A model generated the notes under the pieces. The model made no database searches. It saw only the letters and a list, made by a program, of their open reading frames with translations, and was not told the origin of the DNA. Positions 39,346-48,636 of a stretch of 64,000 nucleotides of DNA are shown piece after piece. Source of the stretch: Bacteroidales bacterium UBA4333 (GTDB lineage Bacteria > Bacteroidota > Bacteroidia > Bacteroidales > Paludibacteraceae); contig DGTP01000009.1 in assembly GCA_002394335.1 (NCBI GenBank), positions 9,179 to 73,178 of the forward strand, given 5' to 3'. Each line of letters begins with the position of its first letter. Within the stretch, counting starts at the first letter, position 1. Position numbers and translations under genes: made by a program.

Positions 39346-41331
39346 ATGAGTTATCTGAATTTTGACAAGAAAGTGCTTGTTAATCTGGAGCGCTCGCTAC
39401 AGAAAGAGATGATTCGTACGAACAGAGCCGGCGTGTACAACTCGACGACACTCGTCGATTGCAACACCCGTAAGTACCACGGTCAGTTGGTAATGCCCCT
39501 CCCTGAATTGGGGCCTGACAACTACGTGCTGCTCAGTTCGCTCGACGAGACCGTTATCCAACACGGAGCGGAATTCAATCTTGGACTGCATGAGTACGGT
39601 GAAAACACCTTTGCCCCGAACGGGCACAAGTACATCCGGGAGTTTGACTGCGAGGTTATCTCCCGTACCGTTTACCGCGTAGGTGCAATGGTCTTGGCCA
39701 AAGAGCGTATGCTCGTCAGCTTTGAGCCACGCGTTCTGATTCGCTACACGCTGCTCGAATCGGGCAGTCCCACCACGTTACGGTTCCGCCCTTTCCTGGC
39801 ATTCCGCTCGGTCAACGAGCTGACCCACGAGAACCCGCAAGCCAATCCTAACATGGACGAGTGCGAGAACGGAAGAGTAAACCGGATGTATGACCATTTC
39901 CCGCAACTCTTCATGCAGTTCTCCAAAGCTGTCAGTTACTGCCATGAGCCCAACTGGTACAAGGGCATCGAGTACCGCAAGGAGAAAGAGCGCGGGTATG
40001 AGTACAAAGAGGATCTGCTCGTTCCGGGATATTTCGAGCTGCCGATGAAGAAAGGCGAGTCGGTCATCTTCGCTGCCGGAATCACCGAATGCAAGACATC
40101 CACCCTCAAATCCACATGGAAGAAAGAGTTGAAACGCCGCATCAGCCGCGACAACATGTTCCAGACCCTCAAAAACTCTGCCGCCCAGTTCTACAAACGC
40201 GAAGGCGACAAGTGTTATATGCTCACCGGCTATCCCTGGTATGGCGCTGATGCGCGAGGCACATTCTTCTCCGTACCGAGCTGTACGCTGGATATCGACC
40301 GTCCCGAATACTGGAAGGCTATCATCGACGAGACTGCCATCGGAGAGGTCAAAGCGTTTATGGAGGGGCATCCCGAAGTATGCAAGATGAGCGGCATGGA
40401 CGAACCGGATGCACTGCTCTGGTTTGTGCGCGCCATCCAGAAATACGCACATAAGTACACCATCGAGGAAGCAGCCTCCAAATACGGTCAGCTATGCCTC
40501 GATGTCATCTCCTTCTACCGCAAACAGCAACACCCGCGCTGCTGGCTCCACCAGAACGGACTCCTCTGGGTGGACGGCACCGCCCGTCCTGCCACATGGA
40601 TGAACGCTACGGAGAACGGTTTCCCTATCACTCCGCGTACCGGCTATGTTGTGGAGACCAATGCCCTCTGGTATAATGCCATGTGCTTCACCGCCGAGTT
40701 GCTGCGTCACATGGACAAGGAGACTTCCGCCGACCTCATGGAGTACCAAGCCGATATAACCAAAGATGCGTTCGTCTCCGTCTTCTGGAACGGCGTCTAT
40801 CTCAACGATTACGTAGTGGACGGCTATGAGAACAAAGAGGTGCGTCCTAACCAAATATGGGCTGTCGGACTGCCTTATAGTCCGCTCGACCGCAAGCAGA
40901 AGAAATCGGTCGTTGATATCTGCACCAAAGAACTGCTCACCCCCCGCGGACTGCGTTCGCTCTCGCCGAAGAGCGGCTGCTATCGTCCCAACTACAGGGG
41001 CGGACAACTGGAGCGCGACCGCAACTTCCATAACGGACCCGTCTGGCCGTCCACTATCGCCGCGTATTCACGTGCATACATGGACGTGTACAAACAGAGC
41101 GGACTCAGTTTCATGGAACGCACTCTGGTCGGCTTTGAGCAAGAGATGAGCGAACTATGTATCGGTACCCTCAATGAACTGTACGACGGCAATCCTCCAT
41201 ACAAAGGACACGGCGGCATGAGTTACGCTCCGAGTGTAGCAGCCGTCATCAGCGTGCTCGACACCCTCAAACAGTTTGAGGAAGCAGAGAAGGCAGAACA
41301 GAACGATCAAAGAAAGGAGGCACAGCAATGA
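39346..41331 (+). CDS. Glycogen debranching enzyme (amylo-alpha-1,6-glucosidase)
   Basis: The 661-aa protein has the N-terminal debranching module (EMIRTNRAGVYNSTTLVDCNTRKYHGQLV, FAPNGHKYIREFDCEVISRTVYR) and a C-terminal (alpha/alpha)6 barrel of GH133 type (GYPWYGADARGTFFSVPS, QNGLLWVDGTARPATWMNATENGFPITPRTGYVVETNALWYNA, RNFHNGPVWPSTIAAYSRA). It removes alpha-1,6 branches from glycogen. It is the first gene of a glycogen operon; its stop overlaps the next start by 4 nt. Confidence 0.93.
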   Translation: MSYLNFDKKVLVNLERSLQKEMIRTNRAGVYNSTTLVDCNTRKYHGQLVMPLPELGPDNYVLLSSLDETVIQHGAEFNLGLHEYGENTFAPNGHKYIREFDCEVISRTVYRVGAMVLAKERMLVSFEPRVLIRYTLLESGSPTTLRFRPFLAFRSVNELTHENPQANPNMDECENGRVNRMYDHFPQLFMQFSKAVSYCHEPNWYKGIEYRKEKERGYEYKEDLLVPGYFELPMKKGESVIFAAGITECKTSTLKSTWKKELKRRISRDNMFQTLKNSAAQFYKREGDKCYMLTGYPWYGADARGTFFSVPSCTLDIDRPEYWKAIIDETAIGEVKAFMEGHPEVCKMSGMDEPDALLWFVRAIQKYAHKYTIEEAASKYGQLCLDVISFYRKQQHPRCWLHQNGLLWVDGTARPATWMNATENGFPITPRTGYVVETNALWYNAMCFTAELLRHMDKETSADLMEYQADITKDAFVSVFWNGVYLNDYVVDGYENKEVRPNQIWAVGLPYSPLDRKQKKSVVDICTKELLTPRGLRSLSPKSGCYRPNYRGGQLERDRNFHNGPVWPSTIAAYSRAYMDVYKQSGLSFMERTLVGFEQEMSELCIGTLNELYDGNPPYKGHGGMSYAPSVAAVISVLDTLKQFEEAEKAEQNDQRKEAQQ

Positions 41332-42590
41332 AAGCGTTAATGTTCGGATGGGAGTTTCCCCCTCATATCTTGGGAGGTCTCGGTACAGCCAGCTATGGTC
41401 TCACCCGTGGTATGGCACAACAGGAAGACATGCAGATCACGTTCGTTATTCCCAAACCATGGGGTGACGAAGACCAGTCATTCCTCCGCATCATCGGCGC
41501 CAACAGCGTGCCTGTCGTCTGGAAAGACAACAACTACGATTATGTAAAACAACGCATGGAAGGCAAAATGTCGCCAGAGGAATACTATCACCTCCGCGAT
41601 GGTATCCGTTACGACTACCGCCGTATCGGCACCGACGATCTGGGCTGCGTCGGATTTTCAGGACGCTACCCGGACAACCTCATCGAGGAGATCGGCAACT
41701 ATGAAGCAGTTGCTTCTGTTCTGGCACACAGCCTCGATTTCGATATCATCCACTCCCACGACTGGCTCACCTATCCTGCCGGTGTCTTTGCCAAGCACAT
41801 CAGCGGCAAGCCGCTTGTCATCCATGTGCACGCTACCGATTTTGACCGCTCGCGCGGAAACGTCAACCCTACCGTCTATGCTATCGAGAAACGCGGAATG
41901 GACGAGGCAGACCACATTATCTGTGTCAGCAATCTCACCCGTAACACCGTTATCGAGAAATACGGTATCGACCCGCGCAAAGTGAGCACAGTCCACAATG
42001 CTGTTGAGCCGCTGGCTCATCCTGAAGAGTTTACCAAACCAGAGCGGAAGGACAAACTCGTCACTTTCCTCGGCCGTATCACCATGCAGAAAGGACCGGA
42101 GTACTTCGTCGAAGCCGCAGCACGCGTACTGGAGAAAACCGACGGAGTTCGGTTCGTTATGGCAGGTAGCGGCGACAAGATGGCAGAGATGATCGATCTC
42201 GTTGCCAAACGTGGCATCGCCGACAAGTTCCACTTCCCGGGATTCATGCGCGGTAAACAGGTACAGGAGATGCTCGCCATGAGCGACGTGTATATCATGC
42301 CGTCTGTGAGCGAACCGTTCGGAATATCTCCGCTGGAAGCCATGCAGGTAGGATGTCCGTCGATTATCTCCCGCCAGTCCGGATGCGCAGAGATTCTGCA
42401 GCACGCCATCAAAACCGACTATTGGGATATAGACGCCATGGCGGATGCAATCTACGCAATAGTCAAGTATCCGGCAATGTACAAGAGTCTGCACGAACTC
42501 GGACAGAACGAAGTCAACCATATACGGTGGTACGATGCAGGACTCAAAGTGCGTAAGATTTACGACGGAGTGATCTATCACACCTTGTAA
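41328..42590 (+). CDS. GT4 glycosyltransferase (glycogen synthase type)
   Basis: The 420-aa enzyme begins MKALMFGWEFPPHILGGLGTASYGLTRG, the GT4/GT5-like nucleotide-sugar start, with DIIHSHDWLTYPAGVF, VHNAVEP, VTFLGRITMQKGPEYFVEAA, FPGFMRGKQVQEMLAMSDVYIMPSVSEPFGISPLEAM (the EPFGxxxLEA catalytic motif) and a C-terminal closing helix. In Bacteroidales this gene sits between the debranching enzyme and GH57 and is regarded as glycogen synthase. The donor (UDP- or ADP-glucose) is not determined by sequence here. Confidence 0.9.
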   Translation: MKALMFGWEFPPHILGGLGTASYGLTRGMAQQEDMQITFVIPKPWGDEDQSFLRIIGANSVPVVWKDNNYDYVKQRMEGKMSPEEYYHLRDGIRYDYRRIGTDDLGCVGFSGRYPDNLIEEIGNYEAVASVLAHSLDFDIIHSHDWLTYPAGVFAKHISGKPLVIHVHATDFDRSRGNVNPTVYAIEKRGMDEADHIICVSNLTRNTVIEKYGIDPRKVSTVHNAVEPLAHPEEFTKPERKDKLVTFLGRITMQKGPEYFVEAAARVLEKTDGVRFVMAGSGDKMAEMIDLVAKRGIADKFHFPGFMRGKQVQEMLAMSDVYIMPSVSEPFGISPLEAMQVGCPSIISRQSGCAEILQHAIKTDYWDIDAMADAIYAIVKYPAMYKSLHELGQNEVNHIRWYDAGLKVRKIYDGVIYHTL

Positions 42591-42631
42591 CCATAGAAAG
42601 TTTAATGTTTTAAAGAAAATATAAAAATATT

Positions 42632-43897
42632 ATGAAAAATATAAGTTTTTGCTTCCAAATGCACGTTCCGTATCGTCTGAAACGCTACCGTTTCTTCGAT
42701 ATCGGTCATGATCACTATTACTACGATGACATCCAGACCGAGGAACATCTGCAATGGCTGGTGAACACCTCCTATATGCCGTTGTGCAATACTCTTTCGC
42801 ACATGATCAAACTCTCCAAGGGCAAGTTCCATTGCGCTATCGCAGTCTCCGGTGCCACCCTTGAGATGTTCGAGCAGTTTGCTCCCGAAATGATCGATGC
42901 GCTCAAAGAACTGGCAGCTACCAAGTGCGTTGAGTTTATGGCGGTGCCCTACAGCTACTCCATTGCTTCGGAATACAACGAGCAGGAATTCAAACAGCAG
43001 TTAAAACTCCAGACCGACCTTATCAATACGCTCTTCGGTCAGAAAGCCACTACCGTCTGGAATACCGAACTGCTCTACACCGACGAGATGGCCTACAACC
43101 TTCAGAAGATGGGCTACAAAACCATCATGACCGAGGGCGCCAAGCACATCCTGAGCTGGAAATCACCTAACTACGTTTACCAGTCAGCCGGTTCAAGCAA
43201 AGTCAAGGTACTACTCCGCAACGCCTCGCTGAGCGACGAACTCAGTTTCCATTTCTCCGACCCGAACTGGGGTAACTTCCCCATCGATGCCGAGAAATAC
43301 GCAGAGCAACTGAAGAACCTGCCGGAGGGCGAGGACATCATCAATATCTGGGTAGGTGCGGAGACTTTCGGTGTACTCCAGAACGCCGGCACCGGTATAT
43401 TCGACTTCCTCAAAGCGCTGCCTTACTTTGTGCTGGAGCGTGGCATGGGATTCATGACCCCTGCAGAAGCTGCCAAGAAGATGAGTGCCAGCGATGTGCT
43501 TTCTTCGCCTACGCCGCTCACATGGGCAGGTGAAGCCAAAGACCTCTCCGTCTATTACGGCAACGACCTCCAGCAGGAAGCGCTCAACAAACTCTATGCA
43601 GTCGCCGAGCGTGTACACCTCTGTCAGGGCAAACACCTCAAAATGGCATGGCTCCGCCTGCAGGACATCAATTATCTGCATTACATGAACCACATCGACC
43701 AAGGACACACCCAATACGAATCTGCCTACGATGCGTTCATCAATTACATGAATATCTTGTCCGATTTCCTCCAACTGGTAGAAGAGCAATACCCTACCAC
43801 CATCGAGAATGAGGAACTGAACGAACTGCTCAAGACCATCCGCAACCAGGAGGAGGAGATCCAGTCGCTCAAGAAGAAAATCAGCAAAAAGAAATAA
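42632..43897 (+). CDS. GH57 glycoside hydrolase (alpha-amylase type)
   Basis: The 421-aa protein shows GH57 motifs: SFCFQMHVPYRLKRYRFFDIG (HxPY at the start), LPLCNTLSHMIKLSKGKF, VWNTELLYTDEMAYNLQKMGYKTIMTEGA with the likely nucleophile Glu, and WVGAETFGVLQNAGTGIFDFLKALP. A charged coiled coil ends the protein (QEEEIQSLKKKISKKK). GH57 enzymes include alpha-amylases and branching enzymes, so it may do maltodextrin hydrolysis or branching. It is the third gene of the operon, 41 nt after the synthase. Confidence 0.9.
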   Translation: MKNISFCFQMHVPYRLKRYRFFDIGHDHYYYDDIQTEEHLQWLVNTSYMPLCNTLSHMIKLSKGKFHCAIAVSGATLEMFEQFAPEMIDALKELAATKCVEFMAVPYSYSIASEYNEQEFKQQLKLQTDLINTLFGQKATTVWNTELLYTDEMAYNLQKMGYKTIMTEGAKHILSWKSPNYVYQSAGSSKVKVLLRNASLSDELSFHFSDPNWGNFPIDAEKYAEQLKNLPEGEDIINIWVGAETFGVLQNAGTGIFDFLKALPYFVLERGMGFMTPAEAAKKMSASDVLSSPTPLTWAGEAKDLSVYYGNDLQQEALNKLYAVAERVHLCQGKHLKMAWLRLQDINYLHYMNHIDQGHTQYESAYDAFINYMNILSDFLQLVEEQYPTTIENEELNELLKTIRNQEEEIQSLKKKISKKK

Positions 43898-43900
43898 TTA

Positions 43901-45844
43901 TTGTCTAAAAGAGGAATCATAGTAGTCTGTTTTCTGGCAGTGGTCGCTTCGGCCGCTGCCAGGAAACATGTGATCCAAAGCCGTATCAAGACTTGGCGGA
44001 TGCCCAATCCTACTGCCGTGGCGGACACCACCACTTTAGACTCTGCATTCCTCAACCTGCCGATGCGCGAGCCCCTGACAGACTACTCTGTCTCGTCTGC
44101 CACAAACGGTCAATTGGTGTCAGCAGCCCAGTCCCGTGTCTATTTTGACAGGACGAAACATGTGGATGACCCCTTTGGCATGGTTTTTGACGCATTCACT
44201 ATCACGCCGCAAACGCTCCGATACTATAATACGACCATGCCTTTCTCCAGGATCGGATACAAGAAAGGCTTCACCTCTTATCATGAGGAGAATGATCTTT
44301 CGGTGCTACTTACCGGCAATCTCAACCGCCGTCTGAATGTCGGCTTTGAAATGAACTACCTTACCGCCGTCGGGCATTTTGCCAACCAGGCCGGTAAGAC
44401 CTACAACGGCTCCGTCTGGGGCAGTTATAACGGCAACCACTATTCGACGCACATCGCCTTTATGTGGAATCGCCTGTCGTCCTTTGACAATGGTGGAATA
44501 CAAGATATCAACGAACTGGCAGGCCGGCTCAATTCAGAGGACATTCCTGTCCGGCTCAATGCCATGGCGGGATACCGCTACCTGGCAGGGTATATGAATC
44601 ATTCCTACAGTATCACCGTTGACCGTGAGTACCACGACTCGGTAGAGGTTGAGATTGACGGGCACATGACAAAACGCGACACCGTCAAGGTCGAATATAC
44701 GCCCGTCGTGACCTTCAATTATACCTTCGAGACCAACAACAGCAACCGCCGGTATATAGAGAAAACCGCTCAACAGAATTTTTATGACACGTGTTTTCTC
44801 AACTCTTCTTCTACGCGGGACTCATCCGACGTGCTGACAATCAAAAACACTTTTGCTGTCACCTTCGAGGAGGCCTTCAACCGCAAACTAAAGTTCGGCG
44901 CTACGGTCTATGCCTACAACGAATGCCAACGGCACCTATTGCTCAATACCGACACCTTCCCGCAACAGGATTCAATCTTCCGTTACCGGTGGACAAACAA
45001 CACTTTTGTCGGCGGCGCTCTCTACAAGAACCAAGGCAAATGGGTGCACTACGGCTTTGACGGTGATGTATGCGTATTGGGATACAAGATAGGAGAGTTT
45101 CGCGTAGGCGGACACCTCAACTCCGACTTCAGACTGGGTAAAGATACGATGTATCTGTCAGCTATGGCAGAGGTTAAAAACGAGACTCCCTCCTATTATC
45201 ATCAGCACTACTACAGCAATCACCTTTGGTGGGATAACAATTTTGGCAAGACCTACCGCATCCATGCGCAAGCCAAAGCCGCCTACCCTACCCAATGGAT
45301 CAAACCTGCCCTTCAGTTCGATTTTGAGAACCTCAGCAGAGGTATCTACTATATCAACGGAGCGCCTCAGCAGCATGACGGACATACCCAGCTCATTGCC
45401 GCCAGAGCACGGATAGACCTCACCACTCCATGGATCAATCTGGAGAACACCGTTGTCTATCAACACTCCACCAACGCCACTGTGGTCAGCGTGCCCGCCG
45501 TCACGCTCTACCATAACCTATACTACCACGGCTCATGGTTCCGACACGCCATGGATGCACAGATAGGAGTCGATTTCCGCTATTTCAGTTCCTACTATGC
45601 GCCCGTCTTTAATCCCGCCTCAGGACAATTCAGTTCGCAGAACGAGACGATGGTCGGCAACTATCCGGTATTGAATGTGTATGCCAATTTTTGGGTGAGA
45701 CTGTTGCGACTGCGCTTCTTTGCCCATTACCAGCACTTCAACTACCATTTTATGACGAAGAATACCAACCGCCTCACAATGCCCGGATACCCGATGAATA
45801 CAGCGGTCTTCAGAGCCGGCATCGTTTGGCAGTTTTATAGATAG
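43901..45844 (+). CDS. Putative outer-membrane porin
   Basis: The 647-aa protein starts at a TTG 3 nt after the GH57 stop, with a signal peptide (SKRGIIVVCFLAVVASAAA). The rest is long, aromatic-rich and beta-strand patterned, with Asn/Tyr alternations (YGSVWGSYNGNHYSTHIAFMW-like segments) and ends FRAGIVWQFYR, an outer-membrane barrel ending. It resembles the Bacteroidetes 'putative porin' family. Its location behind the glycogen operon suggests cotranscription, though a functional link to glycogen is not obvious. Confidence 0.78.
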   Translation: MSKRGIIVVCFLAVVASAAARKHVIQSRIKTWRMPNPTAVADTTTLDSAFLNLPMREPLTDYSVSSATNGQLVSAAQSRVYFDRTKHVDDPFGMVFDAFTITPQTLRYYNTTMPFSRIGYKKGFTSYHEENDLSVLLTGNLNRRLNVGFEMNYLTAVGHFANQAGKTYNGSVWGSYNGNHYSTHIAFMWNRLSSFDNGGIQDINELAGRLNSEDIPVRLNAMAGYRYLAGYMNHSYSITVDREYHDSVEVEIDGHMTKRDTVKVEYTPVVTFNYTFETNNSNRRYIEKTAQQNFYDTCFLNSSSTRDSSDVLTIKNTFAVTFEEAFNRKLKFGATVYAYNECQRHLLLNTDTFPQQDSIFRYRWTNNTFVGGALYKNQGKWVHYGFDGDVCVLGYKIGEFRVGGHLNSDFRLGKDTMYLSAMAEVKNETPSYYHQHYYSNHLWWDNNFGKTYRIHAQAKAAYPTQWIKPALQFDFENLSRGIYYINGAPQQHDGHTQLIAARARIDLTTPWINLENTVVYQHSTNATVVSVPAVTLYHNLYYHGSWFRHAMDAQIGVDFRYFSSYYAPVFNPASGQFSSQNETMVGNYPVLNVYANFWVRLLRLRFFAHYQHFNYHFMTKNTNRLTMPGYPMNTAVFRAGIVWQFYR

Positions 45845-45884
45845 TTAACAGTACAAAAAACAGAATAAAGACAAGGAGAAATTT

Positions 45885-48146
45885 ATGCCTTTAACTTCAC
45901 GACTAAACAAAATACTCATCTACGCACGCGATGAGGCTGAACGACTACAGAATGACCAAGTGCTGCCCGAACACCTGCTTCTGGGTATCCTCCGGCTGGG
46001 TGAAGGCAACGCATACAACCTTCTGGAAGCATCCGGACTCAACATGGAGGAGGCGAAACAGCAGCTCGACAAGGCACTGGCTGCTGCCGCACAACCCTCT
46101 GTCACGGCTATCCCCCGTTCCCCGCAAGCGGAGCGCATCCTGCGCATCAGCGAAGGTATATCCCGCGAGTACCACGAGGAGGCTGTCGGTTCGGCTCACC
46201 TGCTATTGGCTCTCCTCAGGGATCAGGTCAGCCAGGTAGCCGCATATCTGGAGCAGTTCTGGGATATCACATACCAGTCGGTCGTTGACCTGTACCATCA
46301 GCCCCACTCTACCACCTCTTCCGGTAGTGCCACCAACTCTTCAGACAACGACAACACACACCGTAAAGAGAAGGCCACGCCCACCAAGGCGCTTGACAAA
46401 TACGGGCATGATCTCAGCCGTCAGGCGCAGGAGGGGAAACTCGATCCTATCGTCGGCAGAGACGTGGAGATAGAGCGTGTGATTCAGATCCTTAGCCGTA
46501 AGAAGAAGAACAACCCCATTCTTATCGGAGATCCGGGTGTAGGCAAGTCGGCTATTGTCGAAGGACTGGCTCAACGCATCGTCTCAGGAGAGGCAGTCGC
46601 TTTGAAAGACAAGCGTATCATTACCCTTGATGTAGCATCTCTCGTAGCCGGTACCACCTACCGTGGACAATTTGAGGAACGCATGAAAGCTATCCTCCAG
46701 GAACTGAACACCCACCCCGAAGTAATCCTCTTCATCGACGAGATACACACTATTATCGGTGCCGGTAATGCATCCGGCTCGCTCGATGCCGCTAACATCC
46801 TCAAACCGGCTCTGGCACGGGGCGAGGTACAATGTATCGGTGCCACCACTACTGCCGAGTACGCCAAGACTATCGAGAAAGACGGCGCTCTCGAGCGACG
46901 GTTCCAGAAAGTCCCCGTCCGTCCCACTACGCACGACGAGACCCTTTCTATCCTGCATCAGTTGCGCGAACACTACGGCGCTTATCACCATGCTTACTAT
47001 TCCGACGACATCCTGCTCCAATGCGTAGATCTGTCCGAACGGTACCTCACCGACCGCGCTTTTCCGGACAAGGCAATCGACGTCATGGACGAAGTGGGCG
47101 CACGTGCTCACGCACGCATGGTAGCACTCAACGAACTGGAAGGCGAGCCTTATGTCATCACCGAGAGCGATGTTGCACAAGTTGTCAGTATGATGTCCGG
47201 CGTCCCAGTACAGCGTGTAGAGAGCGATGAGCAAGAGCGCCTCCGTACCATGGAGAAAAGGCTCCTCGAACGCGTCATCGGACAGGACGAAGCGGTACGC
47301 ACCGTTGTACGTGCCATTCAGCGCAGCCGACTCGGTTTGCGTGACCCCAAACGTCCCATCGGCACATTCTTCTTCCTCGGCCAGACAGGTGTGGGCAAAA
47401 CCCACCTCGCACAATGCCTCGCCGAAGACCTCTTCGGGCACAAGGACGCCCTCATCCGGTTCGACCTCTCAGAGTTCGCGGAGAAACATACAGTCTCATT
47501 GCTGGTAGGAGCTCCTCCGGGATACGTAGCACATGAGGACGGCGGCAAACTCACGGAAGCCGTGCGCCGACGCCCCTACTCCGTCATACTCTTTGACGAG
47601 ATTGAGAAGGCACACCCCGACATCTTCAATGTGCTGCTGCAGGTGCTGGACGAAGGACGACTCACCGACCGGCAGGGACACCATGTTGATTTCCGCAACA
47701 CGGTCATCATTCTCACCAGCAATGTCGGTACCCGCCAACTGCGCGATTTCGGAGGAGGCATCGGTTTCGGACAGGAACAGATGGACGAAAAGACATCACG
47801 CCATACACTCATGAAAGCGCTGCAAAAGACATTCCCGCCGGAGTTTGTCAACAGGCTGGACAATGTTGTCTTCTTCCAGGCTCTTACGCGTGACGCGCTC
47901 GCGCGCATAATTAATATAGAGGTGCAGCAACTCAAGGAGCGCATGCGCAAAGCCGGACACCAACTCGTCCTTACCGAGGATGCACAGTTGCAACTTCTTG
48001 ACCGCTCCTACGACCCGCAGAATGGTGCCCGTCCTGTCAAACGGGCTATCCAGACCTATCTTGAGGATCCGGTTGTAGATCTGCTTTTGCAGCGTCCCCA
48101 ACAGAAACGAATAACAATCAAACAACTTAAAAATAAATCATTATGA
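45885..48146 (+). CDS. Clp protease ATP-binding subunit (ClpA/ClpC-type AAA+ unfoldase)
   Basis: The 753-aa protein has a Clp N-domain (two repeats, residues 1-~140), a Ser/Asn-rich linker (141-165), AAA-1 with GDPGVGKS (215-222) and ILFIDEIHTIIGAG, and AAA-2 with FLGQTGVGKTHLA and VILFDEIEKAHPD. A GGGIGFGQEQ loop contains the IGF tripeptide that docks to ClpP. There is no UVR motif or ClpB-type middle coiled coil between the AAA domains, so it is shorter than typical ClpC (~840). ClpP is not encoded here. It overlaps the thioredoxin gene by 4 nt. Confidence 0.9.
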   Translation: MPLTSRLNKILIYARDEAERLQNDQVLPEHLLLGILRLGEGNAYNLLEASGLNMEEAKQQLDKALAAAAQPSVTAIPRSPQAERILRISEGISREYHEEAVGSAHLLLALLRDQVSQVAAYLEQFWDITYQSVVDLYHQPHSTTSSGSATNSSDNDNTHRKEKATPTKALDKYGHDLSRQAQEGKLDPIVGRDVEIERVIQILSRKKKNNPILIGDPGVGKSAIVEGLAQRIVSGEAVALKDKRIITLDVASLVAGTTYRGQFEERMKAILQELNTHPEVILFIDEIHTIIGAGNASGSLDAANILKPALARGEVQCIGATTTAEYAKTIEKDGALERRFQKVPVRPTTHDETLSILHQLREHYGAYHHAYYSDDILLQCVDLSERYLTDRAFPDKAIDVMDEVGARAHARMVALNELEGEPYVITESDVAQVVSMMSGVPVQRVESDEQERLRTMEKRLLERVIGQDEAVRTVVRAIQRSRLGLRDPKRPIGTFFFLGQTGVGKTHLAQCLAEDLFGHKDALIRFDLSEFAEKHTVSLLVGAPPGYVAHEDGGKLTEAVRRRPYSVILFDEIEKAHPDIFNVLLQVLDEGRLTDRQGHHVDFRNTVIILTSNVGTRQLRDFGGGIGFGQEQMDEKTSRHTLMKALQKTFPPEFVNRLDNVVFFQALTRDALARIINIEVQQLKERMRKAGHQLVLTEDAQLQLLDRSYDPQNGARPVKRAIQTYLEDPVVDLLLQRPQQKRITIKQLKNKSL

Positions 48147-48457
48147 CAACAGAAGTAACAGATCAGAACATTCAGTCTTTGCTCGCTGAAGGCAAACCTA
48201 TGGTAGTAGATTTTTGGGCACCATGGTGCGGTCCATGCAAAATGCAAGGTCCGATCATCGATGAGGTAGCCAATGACTACGCAGACCGGGCTATCGTCGG
48301 CAAACTGAACGTGGACGATAACCCCGAAACATGCGAGCAATACGGTATCATGAGTATCCCGACGATGCTGTTCTTTAAGAACGGCGAACTCGTTAACCGA
48401 CACGTAGGTCTCTGCCGTAAACCGGAATTAGAGGCGATGATTGACGGTATTTTGTAA
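48143..48457 (+). CDS. trxA: Thioredoxin
   Basis: The 104-aa protein has the active site FWAPWCGPCKMQGPIIDE (WCGPC) and the cis-Pro region SIPTMLFFKNGELVNRHVG. It has no signal peptide, so it is cytoplasmic. ATGA overlap with the Clp gene implies translational coupling, linking disulfide reduction with protein unfolding. Confidence 0.96.
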   Translation: MTTEVTDQNIQSLLAEGKPMVVDFWAPWCGPCKMQGPIIDEVANDYADRAIVGKLNVDDNPETCEQYGIMSIPTMLFFKNGELVNRHVGLCRKPELEAMIDGIL

Positions 48458-48472
48458 AAAAATGCAATTTTA

Positions 48473-48504
48473 TTTGCATATTTCAAAAAAAAGCCGTAAC
48501 TTTG
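48473..48504 (+). promoter_or_regulatory. Promoter of tRNA-Arg (and probably rpoD)
   Basis: TTTGCATAT starts at 48473, and TAACTTTG lies at 48497-48504 after a 20-nt spacer. The tRNA starts 38 nt downstream. Confidence 0.85.
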
Positions 48505-48542
48505 CACGCTTTTTGTGCACCACATCATAGCGTGCATGGTTC

Positions 48543-48616
48543 GGTCCGGTAGCTCAGCTGGATAGAGCAACAGCCTTCTAAGCTGTGGGTCGCGGGTTCG
48601 AATCCCGCCCGGATCA
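48543..48616 (+). tRNA. tRNA-Arg (anticodon TCT)
   Basis: The 74-nt gene folds into a canonical cloverleaf: acceptor GGTCCGG/CCGGATC, D-stem GCTC/GAGC, anticodon stem ACAGC/GCTGT with loop CTTCTAA (anticodon TCT), T-stem GCGGG/CCCGC with TTCGAAT. The discriminator is A and CCA is not encoded. It lies 20 nt before the rpoD start codon, with no terminator between. Confidence 0.95.
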
Positions 48617-48636
48617 CAAATAAACGAAGTTTAGAC

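Noticed and set aside
39778..40452. Long minus-strand open frame inside the debranching enzyme gene
   Set aside because: It is a shadow of a well-supported GH133 gene on the plus strand, without promoter or motif.
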